Positions 27,994 to 35,205 of a DNA stretch of 64,000 bases are shown here, piece after piece. The DNA comes from Cronobacter condimenti 1330. GTDB taxonomy: Bacteria > Pseudomonadota > Gammaproteobacteria > Enterobacterales > Enterobacteriaceae. The notes beneath the pieces were generated by a model. That model saw only the letters and a list, made by a program, of their open reading frames with translations. It searched no databases and was not told the DNA's origin. The stretch covers positions 1,612,001 to 1,676,000 of the forward strand of contig NZ_CP012264.1 of the NCBI RefSeq assembly GCF_001277255.1, in the 5' to 3' direction. The position numbers and the translations under genes were made by a program. Position 1 is the first letter of the stretch; the number at the start of each line of letters is the position of its first letter.

Positions 27994-28254
27994 CTATGCT
28001 AATAACTTACTGTTTTATCACTTTTTTCCTGTGTAGCCTCAGAGCCTTACATGATTTGCTTTCATGGTTTAGCAAAGAAGCCACAGAGGAAAACGGACGC
28101 CTGAAATACGCCCGAAAACCATCGACGCAAATCAATAGTTTATCGTTGCAACCGGGTAACCACTCCCGGCCCAACTGTGGACCCCGTGGAGGGTCGCTAC
28201 AATCGAAGGAGACTCGCTTGTATTCTGAAGAGCCGCAGTGAGCGACGCTTTAGA

Positions 28255-28280
28255 ATAAGCCCTGTTGGCGCAAGGCTTAT
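28255..28280 (+). ncRNA. Hairpin with TTGGCG loop, possible antisense-RNA target
   Basis: ATAAGCC and GGCTTAT form a perfect 7-bp stem around the loop CTGTTGGCGCAA. A UUGGCG loop is the hallmark of the antisense-controlled rep leader of IncI/IncB/IncL/M plasmids. It is followed by a 9-codon ORF and then an ORF with a strong ribosome-binding site, like a leader-peptide arrangement, but no RepA-type initiator gene follows. Function is speculative. Confidence 0.35.
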
Positions 28281-28311
28281 GAGTAGAGGCTTTGAAAAGG
28301 AGGTATAACAA

Positions 28312-28383
28312 TTGGCGGAGCTTGAGGAGAGGACCGCACACAAAGCATTCTGGCAAGTGGAGTTGAAAGAACGCTTTGGGTGA
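28312..28383 (+). CDS. Possible 23-residue peptide with strong Shine-Dalgarno
   Basis: AAGGAGG at 28297-28303 lies 8 nt before a TTG codon that opens a 23-residue frame (MAELEERTAHKAF to ELKERFG). A 9-codon ORF (28279-28308) ends 3 nt before it and could couple translation. A GC-rich hairpin (28379-28416) follows. The ribosome-binding site is the main argument; the peptide itself matches nothing I know. Confidence 0.35.
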   Translation: MAELEERTAHKAFWQVELKERFG

Positions 28384-28539
28384 GGGCCGGGGCGGGGGAG
28401 AAGTCCGCCCGGCTCACTCAGTACAGACCCACAGGGGCTGGCTAAAGCACACGTTAATGAAAGTTCTGTACAGGTGCGGGGTGGTAAGCTGCAAAACGGC
28501 GATTTCGACATACTCACCACATCCCACACCATGTATAAT

Positions 28540-28568
28540 ATCTTAACACGAATGATTATCATTTGCAA
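28540..28568 (-). promoter_or_regulatory. Leftward promoter P2 with Fur-like operator
   Basis: TTGCAA, 17 bp, TAAGAT on the minus strand. The spacer contains ATGATAATCATTCG, a 13-base match to the core of the Fur box. It points toward the head operon across the TTGGCG hairpin, so its transcript would be antisense to that leader. Confidence 0.55.
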
Positions 28569-28578
28569 TAAAAATTAA

Positions 28579-28607
28579 TTGACAGATTGATTATAGCCCG
28601 GTATGAG
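28579..28607 (+). promoter_or_regulatory. Rightward promoter P4
   Basis: TTGACA, 17 bp, TATGAG, divergent from P2. It would transcribe the CCACAGG-rich region 28610-28860, which has no obvious ORF. Confidence 0.5.
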
Positions 28608-28953
28608 GCGCGCCGGAGGTGTTTCCACAGGTTGGAGTAGTTAACGAAAATTACAGGAGAGGTCCGGGAAGATGCCCGGGGAGATTCCACAGGGTTGGAG
28701 TAATCCCACAGGATGGGATCGACGGCGACACAGAAGCACAGCCACGGCGTTTTAATGGGGTAAGATGATAAATGGCCTTGCCACAGTGGCGGACGCGCTG
28801 GAGAGCTTTACAGGAGGTTGTAGAGGGTAGGGGATTATTGATTGATAATTGAACAGGTGAGGGCGTAATTAATTTTTATTGACAGACTATAAAGATCATG
28901 TTATTTGCGTGTGCATACGCACTCACGCCCGCGCCTCCGCGCACACCCACACG

Positions 28954-29054
28954 TCTTAAATAAAAGATTTTTATTATAATCGTTCAATCGGACTTTGACA
29001 AGTCCTCTTTCACTCTTAAATAAAAGATCTTTTATATAATATATATCGTTCAAT
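28954..29054. repeat. AT-rich direct repeats, candidate DNA-unwinding element
   Basis: TCTTAAATAAAAGA followed by a T/A-rich stretch and CGTTCAAT occurs twice (28954-28988 and 29014-29054). The pair lies 150 bp left of the iterons, a usual position for the melting region of an iteron-type origin. Confidence 0.6.
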
Positions 29055-29204
29055 AATTAATCGCTTAGGCTCTTAATTATTTCACTCATATATTATTACC
29101 CTTAAAACCTTCTCGGCCTGATCGGCCTTACCAGGTTTTAGGCCGTGGGCCTGTTCCCACAATGTGGAGTCTCGCCTGTGTGGCTCACTCCAGACAGGGA
29201 CCCC

Positions 29205-29261
29205 GGAAATATTTTCCGGGCAGGGTGGAAGATTTTTCCGGCCTGTTAGGAAATATTTTCC
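29205..29261. repeat. Three 22-bp iterons, candidate replication origin
   Basis: GGAAATATTTTCC at 29205, GGAAGATTTTTCC at 29227 and GGAAATATTTTCC at 29249 start exactly 22 bp apart, two helical turns. Each is a 13-bp palindrome or near-palindrome followed by CCGGG/CCGGC/CCGAC-like sequence. Regularly phased repeats beside an AT-rich tract are typical of plasmid and satellite origins bound by a Rep protein. Confidence 0.65.
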
Positions 29262-29360
29262 GACAATAAGACTATATATAAAACTACCCATAAGACTAAC
29301 ACCCAGGGGCCAGGTCAAGATCTTTAAGGGAGTGTTGGGGAAATCGTAGATTGATTGGTA

Positions 29361-29424
29361 AGAGACTGATCTCTGTTAAGCGTCTTACAGACGCGCCTCT
29401 TTGGCAGCGCTCGCACCAGCGAGC
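29361..29424. repeat. Array of three perfect small hairpins
   Basis: AGAGA-CTGA-TCTCT (29361-29374), GCGTCT-TAC-AGACGC (29380-29394) and GCTCGC-ACCA-GCGAGC (29409-29424) follow each other closely. They could shape an RNA or single-stranded origin/packaging site. I considered and rejected a tRNA. Confidence 0.5.
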
Positions 29425-29670
29425 AAGACCCCTTTGGAACACCGCACGATGTAAGGTGACCTCTGGGCGGCGGGGTGGGGTCCCCGGCCCGGCATAACGT
29501 ACAGAACCACAACCCACAGGAACCCACCTAAACGCGCCGCTGTGGCGCTCTCTCCTACGTAGACAAGGAAACACCTTATAAACGCCCTCCGGCGCTCTGA
29601 GAGCCTTACAGGGGCTTTCTGTGTCCATAGCACAATAAACAACTGATCGCAAGATAAATCAATAAAGTTA

Positions 29671-29699
29671 TTGCGAATCATTGTCAAATAGTGTAAAAT
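29671..29699 (+). promoter_or_regulatory. Promoter P1 of the plus-strand operon
   Basis: TTGCGA, 17 bp, TAAAAT, 75 bp upstream of the first gene of the operon. The spacer holds ATCATTGTCAA. It resembles P2 and P3 of the element in both hexamers. Confidence 0.65.
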
Positions 29700-29773
29700 A
29701 GATATTGTGATGAGGCAGTTAATCAGGCATGTAAATCCCCATCATACTGTAACCCACCTAACAGGAGAATGCA

Positions 29774-30199
29774 ATGAGTATTTACCTTGATGTTGAAAAA
29801 ATGGTTGAACGTGTCGATCAGCGTGATCTGACCCGTAAGACCCTGACAGAAACCCGCAGCCGGATGAAAGCCGCCGGACGTATGAGAGAAGTAGAAGCGA
29901 TTACGCAGGCCCTTGAATTGACCAAATCCAGCGCCTCCGGCGTTATGCGCCAGTCTCAGCGCCTCACAGGGAAAATTACAGAGATGGACGCAGAGAAGGC
30001 ATTAGAGCTTAAAGCAACCGTTGCGCTGTTCGCTTCCAAGTCTACGGATCTGCAAGCCTCCATTGTACTGGCGTTCCAATCCCTCTTTGAGGCTAAAGGC
30101 GTCCCGATGGAATATGACGAAGTGATGGCCTACATCATGTTGAATGCGGCGGATCAGTTTGAGCGTATCACCGGAGAGCTACCCGTAATCGTACATTAA
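29774..30199 (+). CDS. Hypothetical 141-residue helical protein
   Basis: First gene of the plus-strand operon; AGGAGAATGCA precedes the ATG. It is predicted mostly helical and rich in charged residues (MSIYLDVEKMVERVDQRD, then SRMKAAGRMREVEAITQAL), with no cysteine or membrane segment. I do not recognise the family. Being nearest the promoter and the iteron region, it could be a replication or regulatory accessory, but this is only positional. Confidence 0.65.
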   Translation: MSIYLDVEKMVERVDQRDLTRKTLTETRSRMKAAGRMREVEAITQALELTKSSASGVMRQSQRLTGKITEMDAEKALELKATVALFASKSTDLQASIVLAFQSLFEAKGVPMEYDEVMAYIMLNAADQFERITGELPVIVH

Positions 30200-30228
30200 T
30201 TTTTAACTTACTTTTTGGAGAGGAAACA

Positions 30229-30480
30229 ATGAGCAAATATCAGCCTTATGTTGATTTGAGTGATTCCCCTGTGTTGTCAGCGTATGCACAACAGACGATC
30301 AACCAGTTGGACCCGACTCTGTATAGCGACATTTACGAAATGTTGACGCAGGTTAGCCCCTCCCAAATGGTGACGATTGGCAACCCGGCGATCACCGCCC
30401 CGGCGCACTGGTGGGGCGATTGGTTCGGCCTCAACCTCACCGCTGAAGACATCGCAGAATTAAAGGAGATTTGCCTGTGA
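30229..30480 (+). CDS. Hypothetical 83-residue acidic protein
   Basis: Small acidic protein with a Trp-rich patch (HWWGDWFGLNL) near residue 63; unknown family. GAGAGGAAACA precedes its ATG. Its stop codon overlaps the GTG start of the next gene (GTGA), so the two are translationally coupled. Confidence 0.65.
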   Translation: MSKYQPYVDLSDSPVLSAYAQQTINQLDPTLYSDIYEMLTQVSPSQMVTIGNPAITAPAHWWGDWFGLNLTAEDIAELKEICL

Positions 30481-30665
30481 GTAAAAATAAAGAGTTGGGG
30501 ATCAGCTTCGATCCCTATGTGATGGAGCAGCTTTTCGCGTTGGCCTCCACCCGTGAACATGGCAGCGTTCACACCATTGTTAAGAAAGCCGTTAGCCAGT
30601 ACCTGAAAACCGTTAATTCCACCTCTGTTAAGGATTCCCAAAATGACAGCAGCCGCAGTAAGTAA
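30477..30665 (+). CDS. Ribbon-helix-helix DNA-binding protein
   Basis: A 62-residue protein whose first 45 residues (LGISFDPYVMEQLFALAS, then VHTIVKKAVSQYLKTV) fit a CopG/Arc-type ribbon-helix-helix: one beta strand then two helices. The start is the GTG at 30477 with AAAGGAG upstream and overlap with the preceding stop. It overlaps the next gene by 23 bp. A dimeric autoregulator or copy-control repressor binding the element's palindromes is a reasonable guess. Confidence 0.7.
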   Translation: MSKNKELGISFDPYVMEQLFALASTREHGSVHTIVKKAVSQYLKTVNSTSVKDSQNDSSRSK

Positions 30666-31305
30666 GCCGTTTACCGCAATCCCGCATGACCTTGCGGACA
30701 TTGAACAGATCAGCGGCAAGGCGTTTACCATGAACATGGTTTACACCTACAGCCTGATCAAAGGTTACCAGGACAATGGGCAAACGGCCTATTTCTCACA
30801 AGATCTTTTAGCCCGTCGCCTGGGGGCCACAGATCGAACCGTCCGCAACCTGTTGCGCGATATGTTGGAGATGGGTCTGATTAACAAGACCGGGCAGATC
30901 GGCGGCAAGACCTGCCATTACACAGTTAACCCGATCACCCCGGAAATGGTGGGAACCCCTGAAGCCGCCAAACCTGAAGTAACCAAACCAACCGCAGCAC
31001 CCCAACCGAAGGAGACCGTAGAGAATGCAGGAAGTAACCAGCCTGGAATTGTTAAGTGTGGATCTGAAAGTGTACATAGAAGCCGCCCGGCGTCGCCTGG
31101 AGCTTCTCCTGTGGACCACAGCGGGGGCGCTGTTCGTCCCGCTCCTGTCCCTGTGCCAGTAGAGCAGGGGGCCGCAAACGATGATTTACGCAACCCTGTT
31201 ATTAATTTTGTGGCTGGCTCTAATGTGATGATGGTCAACGGCTTGCCTGTTGAATATCTGGAGCCAGAAGAAAGCGCCGTTGATCAGTTTGGTGATGCTT
31301 TCTAA
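30643..31305 (+). CDS. Winged-helix protein, candidate replication initiator
   Basis: A 220-residue protein with an N-terminal HTH_36-like winged helix (about residues 15-100: YSLIKGYQDNGQTAYFSQ, LARRLGATDRTVRNLLRDM, then a wing). This fold is common in phage and plasmid replication organisers. The C-terminal half is low-complexity, rich in Pro, Ala and Ser, until a short acidic tail (VEYLEPEESAVDQFGDAF). The Pro-rich part coincides with a nested frame at 31025. AAGGATTCCCAAA precedes the ATG. Assignment as initiator rests on fold and the nearby iterons. Confidence 0.62.
   Translation: MTAAAVSKPFTAIPHDLADIEQISGKAFTMNMVYTYSLIKGYQDNGQTAYFSQDLLARRLGATDRTVRNLLRDMLEMGLINKTGQIGGKTCHYTVNPITPEMVGTPEAAKPEVTKPTAAPQPKETVENAGSNQPGIVKCGSESVHRSRPASPGASPVDHSGGAVRPAPVPVPVEQGAANDDLRNPVINFVAGSNVMMVNGLPVEYLEPEESAVDQFGDAF
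31025..31162 (+). CDS. Nested 45-residue membrane peptide (overprinted)
   Basis: An ATG at 31025 in a second frame inside the winged-helix gene opens a 45-residue peptide, MQEVTSLELLSVDLKVY then a basic patch (EAARRRLELL) and the hydrophobic end LLWTTAGALFVPLLSLCQ. It is preceded by AAGGAG at 10-nt spacing. The layout (soluble, basic, then one membrane span) is that of a small tail-anchored membrane protein, and the host frame there is low complexity, as expected for overprinting. No direct evidence of expression. Confidence 0.4.
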   Translation: MQEVTSLELLSVDLKVYIEAARRRLELLLWTTAGALFVPLLSLCQ

Positions 31306-31381
31306 AAGCCTGCAATTAATTTCCCACCAATAACACTCTACACCAAACCCCCGCGCTTTACAACCCTCTGGAGACTCTCGC

Positions 31382-31948
31382 ATGAATGAATTTATTACAA
31401 CCAAATTCAAAGCCTTATCCTCTGAGGAAGAGGCCGCAGTTAACGCACTGGCTGAGAAATTGGCAGCAAACAAGCCCCGCCGGATTATGGATGAGAGCCA
31501 CTTAACCCCGGATCAAATCCTGAAGATCAAGCGGGCCTGTATTCAGGGCCACAGCGCTAAAGCCATCCAAGCGGCGTTTAATGTGTCACTGGCTTACGTC
31601 CTGAAAGTAAAGCGCAACCACAACCCGCAGAAGTACCAAAAGACCCCGCTAACTTTGGCTGAAAAAGGCGTTATGGCTAAACAGATGGAAGCCGACGGCC
31701 TGAGCCTCTCCAAAATGGCGGAACTTCTGGGGATTAACAGTAAGATGGTCTCCCTACTTCTTACCCAACCTTCACCCCGTTACCTGGTGGAGCAAATGCT
31801 CCCGTATGACCAAGTTTTGCAGAATCTACGCAGCGCCCGCTATGTGGAAAACCCTGTATACAAAGAGGGGACGAATAAGCGCCGTGTGCGTCTAATCGTT
31901 TCTGAAGCACGTCAGCAGACCCGCCAGGCAATCATTAAATCCCGGTAA
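31382..31948 (+). CDS. DNA-binding protein with two helix-turn-helix motifs
   Basis: A 188-residue basic protein with two HTH-like segments: LTPDQILKIKRACIQGHSA with NVSLAYVLKVKRN (about 41-78), and LTLAEKGVMAKQMEADGLSL with LLGINSKMVSLLLTQ (about 89-130). The C-terminus is strongly basic. GGAGACTCTCGC precedes the ATG. It could be a late regulator, or a small-terminase-like packaging redirector as used by other satellites; the sequence does not decide. Confidence 0.6.
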   Translation: MNEFITTKFKALSSEEEAAVNALAEKLAANKPRRIMDESHLTPDQILKIKRACIQGHSAKAIQAAFNVSLAYVLKVKRNHNPQKYQKTPLTLAEKGVMAKQMEADGLSLSKMAELLGINSKMVSLLLTQPSPRYLVEQMLPYDQVLQNLRSARYVENPVYKEGTNKRRVRLIVSEARQQTRQAIIKSR

Positions 31949-31950
31949 TT

Positions 31951-32133
31951 ATGCCCAACCCAACGGAATGGGGTCTAAAGGATTATTTAGGCTCCAAACT
32001 GGTTAAGCGTCAGACAAGACTCTCTAACTTTCTCGCCTCACTCCTCTACATCCCCTTTAAGCCCGCCTCCCTCTTCCTGTGGGGTGTGGTAATCACTTTA
32101 CTTATAAGGACCCTCTCACATGGAAGCATTTAA
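31951..32133 (+). CDS. Small membrane protein (60 residues)
   Basis: MPNPTEWGLKDYLGSK is followed by one long hydrophobic stretch (residues 27-55, LLYIPFKPASLFLWGVVITL). It starts 3 bp after the preceding stop and overlaps the next gene by 14 bp, so it sits tightly in the operon. No family known to me; a holin-like or exclusion role cannot be tested from sequence. Confidence 0.5.
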   Translation: MPNPTEWGLKDYLGSKLVKRQTRLSNFLASLLYIPFKPASLFLWGVVITLLIRTLSHGSI

Positions 32134-32494
32134 GAACCTCCTCAATCAGTTGGAAATTCAGAAGGCTGAACAGCGCCAGCGGGAAGCCCAAGAGGCAACC
32201 AAACAGAACGAACTCCGCAAGGCACAGGCCGATCTGTCACTGGATGAGGCTATCGCTCTGTACGCCACACAGTTGGAAGCCTCCACCGGGGCCGCAGACA
32301 GCGCCCAGAAGGGCCGCGCCATTAAGAGCCGGGGAATTGCTCTGTGTCACAAGGATCAGGGATTCAGCGCCAACGGTCGCCCGGTCTCTCTCCTGACCAA
32401 ATCCGCAGACCTGCCAGCAGGTAAACGCCGGGTAATCATCAACAAGGCAGCAGGGCGCACCCTGAAGGCCACCAAACTGGAAGGGGCTGAATAA
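32120..32494 (+). CDS. Hypothetical 124-residue coiled-coil protein
   Basis: The N-terminal half is a charged coiled coil (QLEIQKAEQRQREAQEATKQ); the C-terminal half is globular and basic (SANGRPVSLLTKS, NKAAGRTLKATK). AAGGACCCTCTCAC precedes the ATG. Its TAA overlaps the ATG of the tape-measure gene (TAATG), the position that tail assembly chaperones take in siphophages, but it has no slippery frameshift site I can see and no recognised homology. Confidence 0.6.
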   Translation: MEAFKNLLNQLEIQKAEQRQREAQEATKQNELRKAQADLSLDEAIALYATQLEASTGAADSAQKGRAIKSRGIALCHKDQGFSANGRPVSLLTKSADLPAGKRRVIINKAAGRTLKATKLEGAE

Positions 32495-34626
32495 TGAGCG
32501 GTAACGTGATTCTGACGAAAACCGTAAATAGAACGGTTTTTACTATAGATTCAGCAAGTTACAGAAAGACGGTTGACCGTATCAAACAGGTGGGGAAAGA
32601 GTGGGATAAAGTCTCCTCTAAAATGAAGCCTCTACGGATGAAATTTGAGGAAAACGCCTACACCAAGATCCGCCGGAAACAGCAGGACGCCGCCGCAAAA
32701 GCAGCACTGGCAGAAGCCAAAGCCAAAGCGGCAGCGGAGGCCAAAGTAGCCAAAGCACAGATCGCAGCGGAGCGCAAACTCCAGACAATCCGAGCTAAAG
32801 CCATCCGCTTTAATACCGCAGCGGCTAACGCCAACGTGACCCCGGCCCAACGTGCTGGACACCTCCAGGAGTTTGGACAGCTTACTAAAGAGTTTCATCG
32901 GGGTAGCATTGCCCTTTCCGAGTACAACGCCCGTGTGTCACGCCTTCAGCAAACCATGCGCCAACAAGGCCGGGTAGGCATGAGGGGAGCCACAATTCCC
33001 GTAACCGCCAAAGTTAACAAACTGGACACCTCCATGATCGAGGGTGCAGGCGGGGCGATCACAATTGCCGCCACTGTGGCACTCTCCGGTAAGATCATGA
33101 CCACCGGACAGGATTTTGAATCCGCTATGTCTGGTCTTACAGCGATCACCGGTTCCACAGAGAAAGCCGCTAAAGAGTTTGAGTATCTCAAAGAACAGTC
33201 CAACCGTTTGGGGCTGAACCTCCTGGAGACTTCCCGTGATTACACTCAGTTTGCCGCCGCTGTTGGTGACAAACTCCCTAAAGACCAGATGAGATCCATC
33301 TTTGAGGGTGCCAGTGAATGGGGCCTTGTTACTGGTGCCTCCGCAGATGAGCAATCACGCGCTTTGCGTAGTTTGAACCAGATGATGTCTAAGGGAACGG
33401 TGATGAGTGAAGAACTCAAAGGCCAGCTTTCCGAAGCTCTCCCCGGCGCTGTGGGTCTGTTCGTTAAGGCTCTCAACCAGATGAAAGGGACAACCAACCT
33501 TACAGAAAAGGATCTGTTTGACCTGATGCAACAAGGGAAGCTGTTCTCTAAGGACATCCTCCCGGAAGTGGCTAAACAGATGAAAGCCGCAGCTCGTAAC
33601 GGCGGCGCTCTGGATAAGGCTATGAAGTCCAACCGGGCAAGCTGGCAGCGCCTGCAAACCAGTATGCAGAACGCTATGAATATCTTCTTTACTTCTGGCT
33701 TTGGTAACTCACTAACCAGCGCTTTCGACGCTATTAGCGCCGCTGTTAACGGCTCTGGTGGGGCCTTTGAGATGTTCGGGCATATCGCCGGGAAAATCGT
33801 TGAGGGTGCCACAGATGCGTTTACAGAGTTGCACGACACTGTGATCCTGACCTTCCGCATTATTGAGTATTACGCCGCCAAAATGGGGATTACTGGTGAG
33901 CAGCTTAAATCCTGGGGCGAAATGGCAGCATACGCCGCCGGGGTGGCTCTGTTCGCTGGCTCTATCTGGAAGTTGGGCGGGGCCTTTAAATGGTTGTTGA
34001 CCATGCTCAACCCGCTTACAAAGCTGTTGGGGGTCATGAAAGGGATCGCCGCTATTGGTGGCATTGAAGCCGCTACAACTGGCGGATCTGGTGGGGAAGG
34101 TAAAGACAAGCCAAACAAACCGGGCCGGGGTCCGAAAGTTGGCAAGGTAGGCGGCGCGGCGGCTCTCTCTGGCGGTCCTGTTGGCTGGAGCATTGCGATC
34201 GGTTCGGTAGGTGGGGATTATGCCTGGGATAAAGTCATGGACGCTAACGACGCCATGTATGGACAGGACACCACCGCCGGGGGCAATCTGAAGAAAGATA
34301 GCCCGCTGGGTAAACTGTGGGATTTCCTCCACAGTCCATCCCTTCCGACTAATCCAGACTTTGCCAAACCAGCAGAGAAAACAGGGTGGGTTAGCTCTTA
34401 CTCCAATCCGGGCTATGTACCTCCTACGCCGACGATTACAGCGCCGCAGCTTAAAGTTGATATGGCAGGTAATCCACTGATGACGCCGCCAGCGTGGCTA
34501 AACCAGCCGCTTAACGTGAACGTCAATGTGAAAGTGCAGGAGGGGCAGATCCGGGATCTGGTCCGCTCTGAAGTTGAGACCAATAACCAGCACGCTTTCA
34601 ATATGCTGATGCAGGGCGGACAGTAA
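32494..34626 (+). CDS. Tail tape-measure protein
   Basis: A 710-residue protein with the tape-measure N-terminal domain (about residues 195-400: TTGQDFESAMSGLTAITGST, TSRDYTQFAAAVGDKLP, ASADEQSRALRSLNQMMSKG, SEELKGQLSEALPGAVGLF, SNRASWQRLQTSMQNAMN). It is preceded by an Ala/Lys coiled coil (60-100) and followed by hydrophobic segments (about 475-503 and 550-572). In siphophages the length of this protein sets tail length. Lambda gpH has 853 residues, so this would specify a somewhat shorter tail. No tube, chaperone or tip gene accompanies it. Confidence 0.85.
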   Translation: MSGNVILTKTVNRTVFTIDSASYRKTVDRIKQVGKEWDKVSSKMKPLRMKFEENAYTKIRRKQQDAAAKAALAEAKAKAAAEAKVAKAQIAAERKLQTIRAKAIRFNTAAANANVTPAQRAGHLQEFGQLTKEFHRGSIALSEYNARVSRLQQTMRQQGRVGMRGATIPVTAKVNKLDTSMIEGAGGAITIAATVALSGKIMTTGQDFESAMSGLTAITGSTEKAAKEFEYLKEQSNRLGLNLLETSRDYTQFAAAVGDKLPKDQMRSIFEGASEWGLVTGASADEQSRALRSLNQMMSKGTVMSEELKGQLSEALPGAVGLFVKALNQMKGTTNLTEKDLFDLMQQGKLFSKDILPEVAKQMKAAARNGGALDKAMKSNRASWQRLQTSMQNAMNIFFTSGFGNSLTSAFDAISAAVNGSGGAFEMFGHIAGKIVEGATDAFTELHDTVILTFRIIEYYAAKMGITGEQLKSWGEMAAYAAGVALFAGSIWKLGGAFKWLLTMLNPLTKLLGVMKGIAAIGGIEAATTGGSGGEGKDKPNKPGRGPKVGKVGGAAALSGGPVGWSIAIGSVGGDYAWDKVMDANDAMYGQDTTAGGNLKKDSPLGKLWDFLHSPSLPTNPDFAKPAEKTGWVSSYSNPGYVPPTPTITAPQLKVDMAGNPLMTPPAWLNQPLNVNVNVKVQEGQIRDLVRSEVETNNQHAFNMLMQGGQ

Positions 34627-34639
34627 CCGCCCATACAAT

Positions 34640-34670
34640 AAAGGCTCCCCTGGTGGGAGCCTTTTCTTTT
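34640..34670 (+). terminator. Terminator after the tape-measure gene
   Basis: AAGGCTCCC-CTGGT-GGGAGCCTT hairpin followed by TTCTTTT. Confidence 0.92.
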
Positions 34671-34690
34671 TGGTACTCTGTAACAGCTTA

Positions 34691-34945
34691 CTATCTGGTA
34701 AGTGTGGCGCGGTCTGCTATCTTGCCGGATTCTTTCCGCGCCTCTTCTCTTTCTGCCTGTTGGACAGCTAACCTTACGCCGGACGGCATTAGATGTTTGA
34801 ATATCTTCCGCCCCGCCAGCGTGATGTAAGTCGAATACACGACCACACGCGCCCCACAGTAAACAAATTCAAACCTGACTTGCTCCTGTTTCATTCTGAT
34901 TCCTCTTGTGGCTTTAGCCATGAAACTTTGTTTCACCGAAATCAT
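34691..34945 (-). CDS. Hypothetical 84-residue basic protein
   Basis: Last gene of a three-gene leftward operon. Its ATG overlaps the stop of the 87-residue gene (ATGA). Residues 20-50 look beta-rich (VRFEFVYCGARVVVYSTYIT) and the C-terminus helical and charged. Internal Met starts at residues 9 and 18 are also possible. No recognised family. Confidence 0.55.
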   Translation of the reverse strand: MISVKQSFMAKATRGIRMKQEQVRFEFVYCGARVVVYSTYITLAGRKIFKHLMPSGVRLAVQQAEREEARKESGKIADRATLTR

Positions 34946-35205
34946 TCGGCATCTTCTGTATCAAACGTTTTGCTGTATGGGCAATTCTGGGACCGGGTAA
35001 CCGTGGTAAACGTGTAAATACTGTTGGAGTAAATACAGACGTGCTTACCGTCCGCTGTGGTCTCCTCCTGTGGGTTACTCATGGTAATACGCCCGGCTTT
35101 AGCCTCATCGGCGGAAAAGGTCCCCATCATTACCACCGCCAGCAATATGACCATGTTTTGGCGACGTGCTTTGCGGGCAGAATTACGGACAGCCTGACTT
35201 TTCAT
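34942..35205 (-). CDS. Small exported protein (87 residues)
   Basis: The N-terminus has a basic region (MKSQAVRNSARKARRQN), a hydrophobic core (MVILLAVVMMGTF) and an AKA cleavage site near residue 37. This leaves a mature peptide of about 50 residues with two cysteines (KHVCIYSN, SQNCPYSK), probably disulfide-bonded in the periplasm. It is translationally coupled to the recombinase gene before it and the 84-residue gene after it (ATGA overlaps on both sides). Superinfection exclusion is a possible role for such a product, but this is a guess. Confidence 0.6.
   Translation of the reverse strand: MKSQAVRNSARKARRQNMVILLAVVMMGTFSADEAKAGRITMSNPQEETTADGKHVCIYSNSIYTFTTVTRSQNCPYSKTFDTEDAE

Larger units (their letters stand above)
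27694..29773. other. 2-kb structured non-coding and origin-like region
   Basis: No gene longer than about 25 residues is convincing here. The region holds hairpins (27829-27850, 27875-27905 and 27975-27993), a 13-bp inverted repeat (27899-27911 with 27961-27973), divergent promoter candidates at 28540-28607, six CCACAGG copies, AT-rich direct repeats (28954-29054), three 22-bp iterons (29205-29261), three perfect small hairpins (29361-29424) and a promoter at 29671. This is more like a replication/control region than coding sequence. Confidence 0.65.

Noticed and set aside
27996..28241. An 81-codon plus-strand frame with hydrophobic start (FFLCSL, recalling plasmid leader peptides)
   Set aside because: The rest of the frame has low protein-like quality and it lies across structured sequence; weak ribosome-binding spacing. 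Kept only as a hint for the leader idea.
28197..28568. A 123-codon minus-strand frame in the origin-like region
   Set aside because: Ser/Leu/Pro-rich shadow composition, no ribosome-binding site, and it crosses hairpins and promoter candidates.
29341..29440. Possible tRNA-like structure
   Set aside because: A CTGTTAA segment looks like an anticodon loop, but no matching stem, no T-arm GGTTCGA and no acceptor pairing can be found on either strand.
29296..29652. Overlapping minus-strand frames over the hairpin array
   Set aside because: Frames exist because of GC-rich hairpins; composition is Arg/Pro/Gly-rich and no start has a ribosome-binding site.
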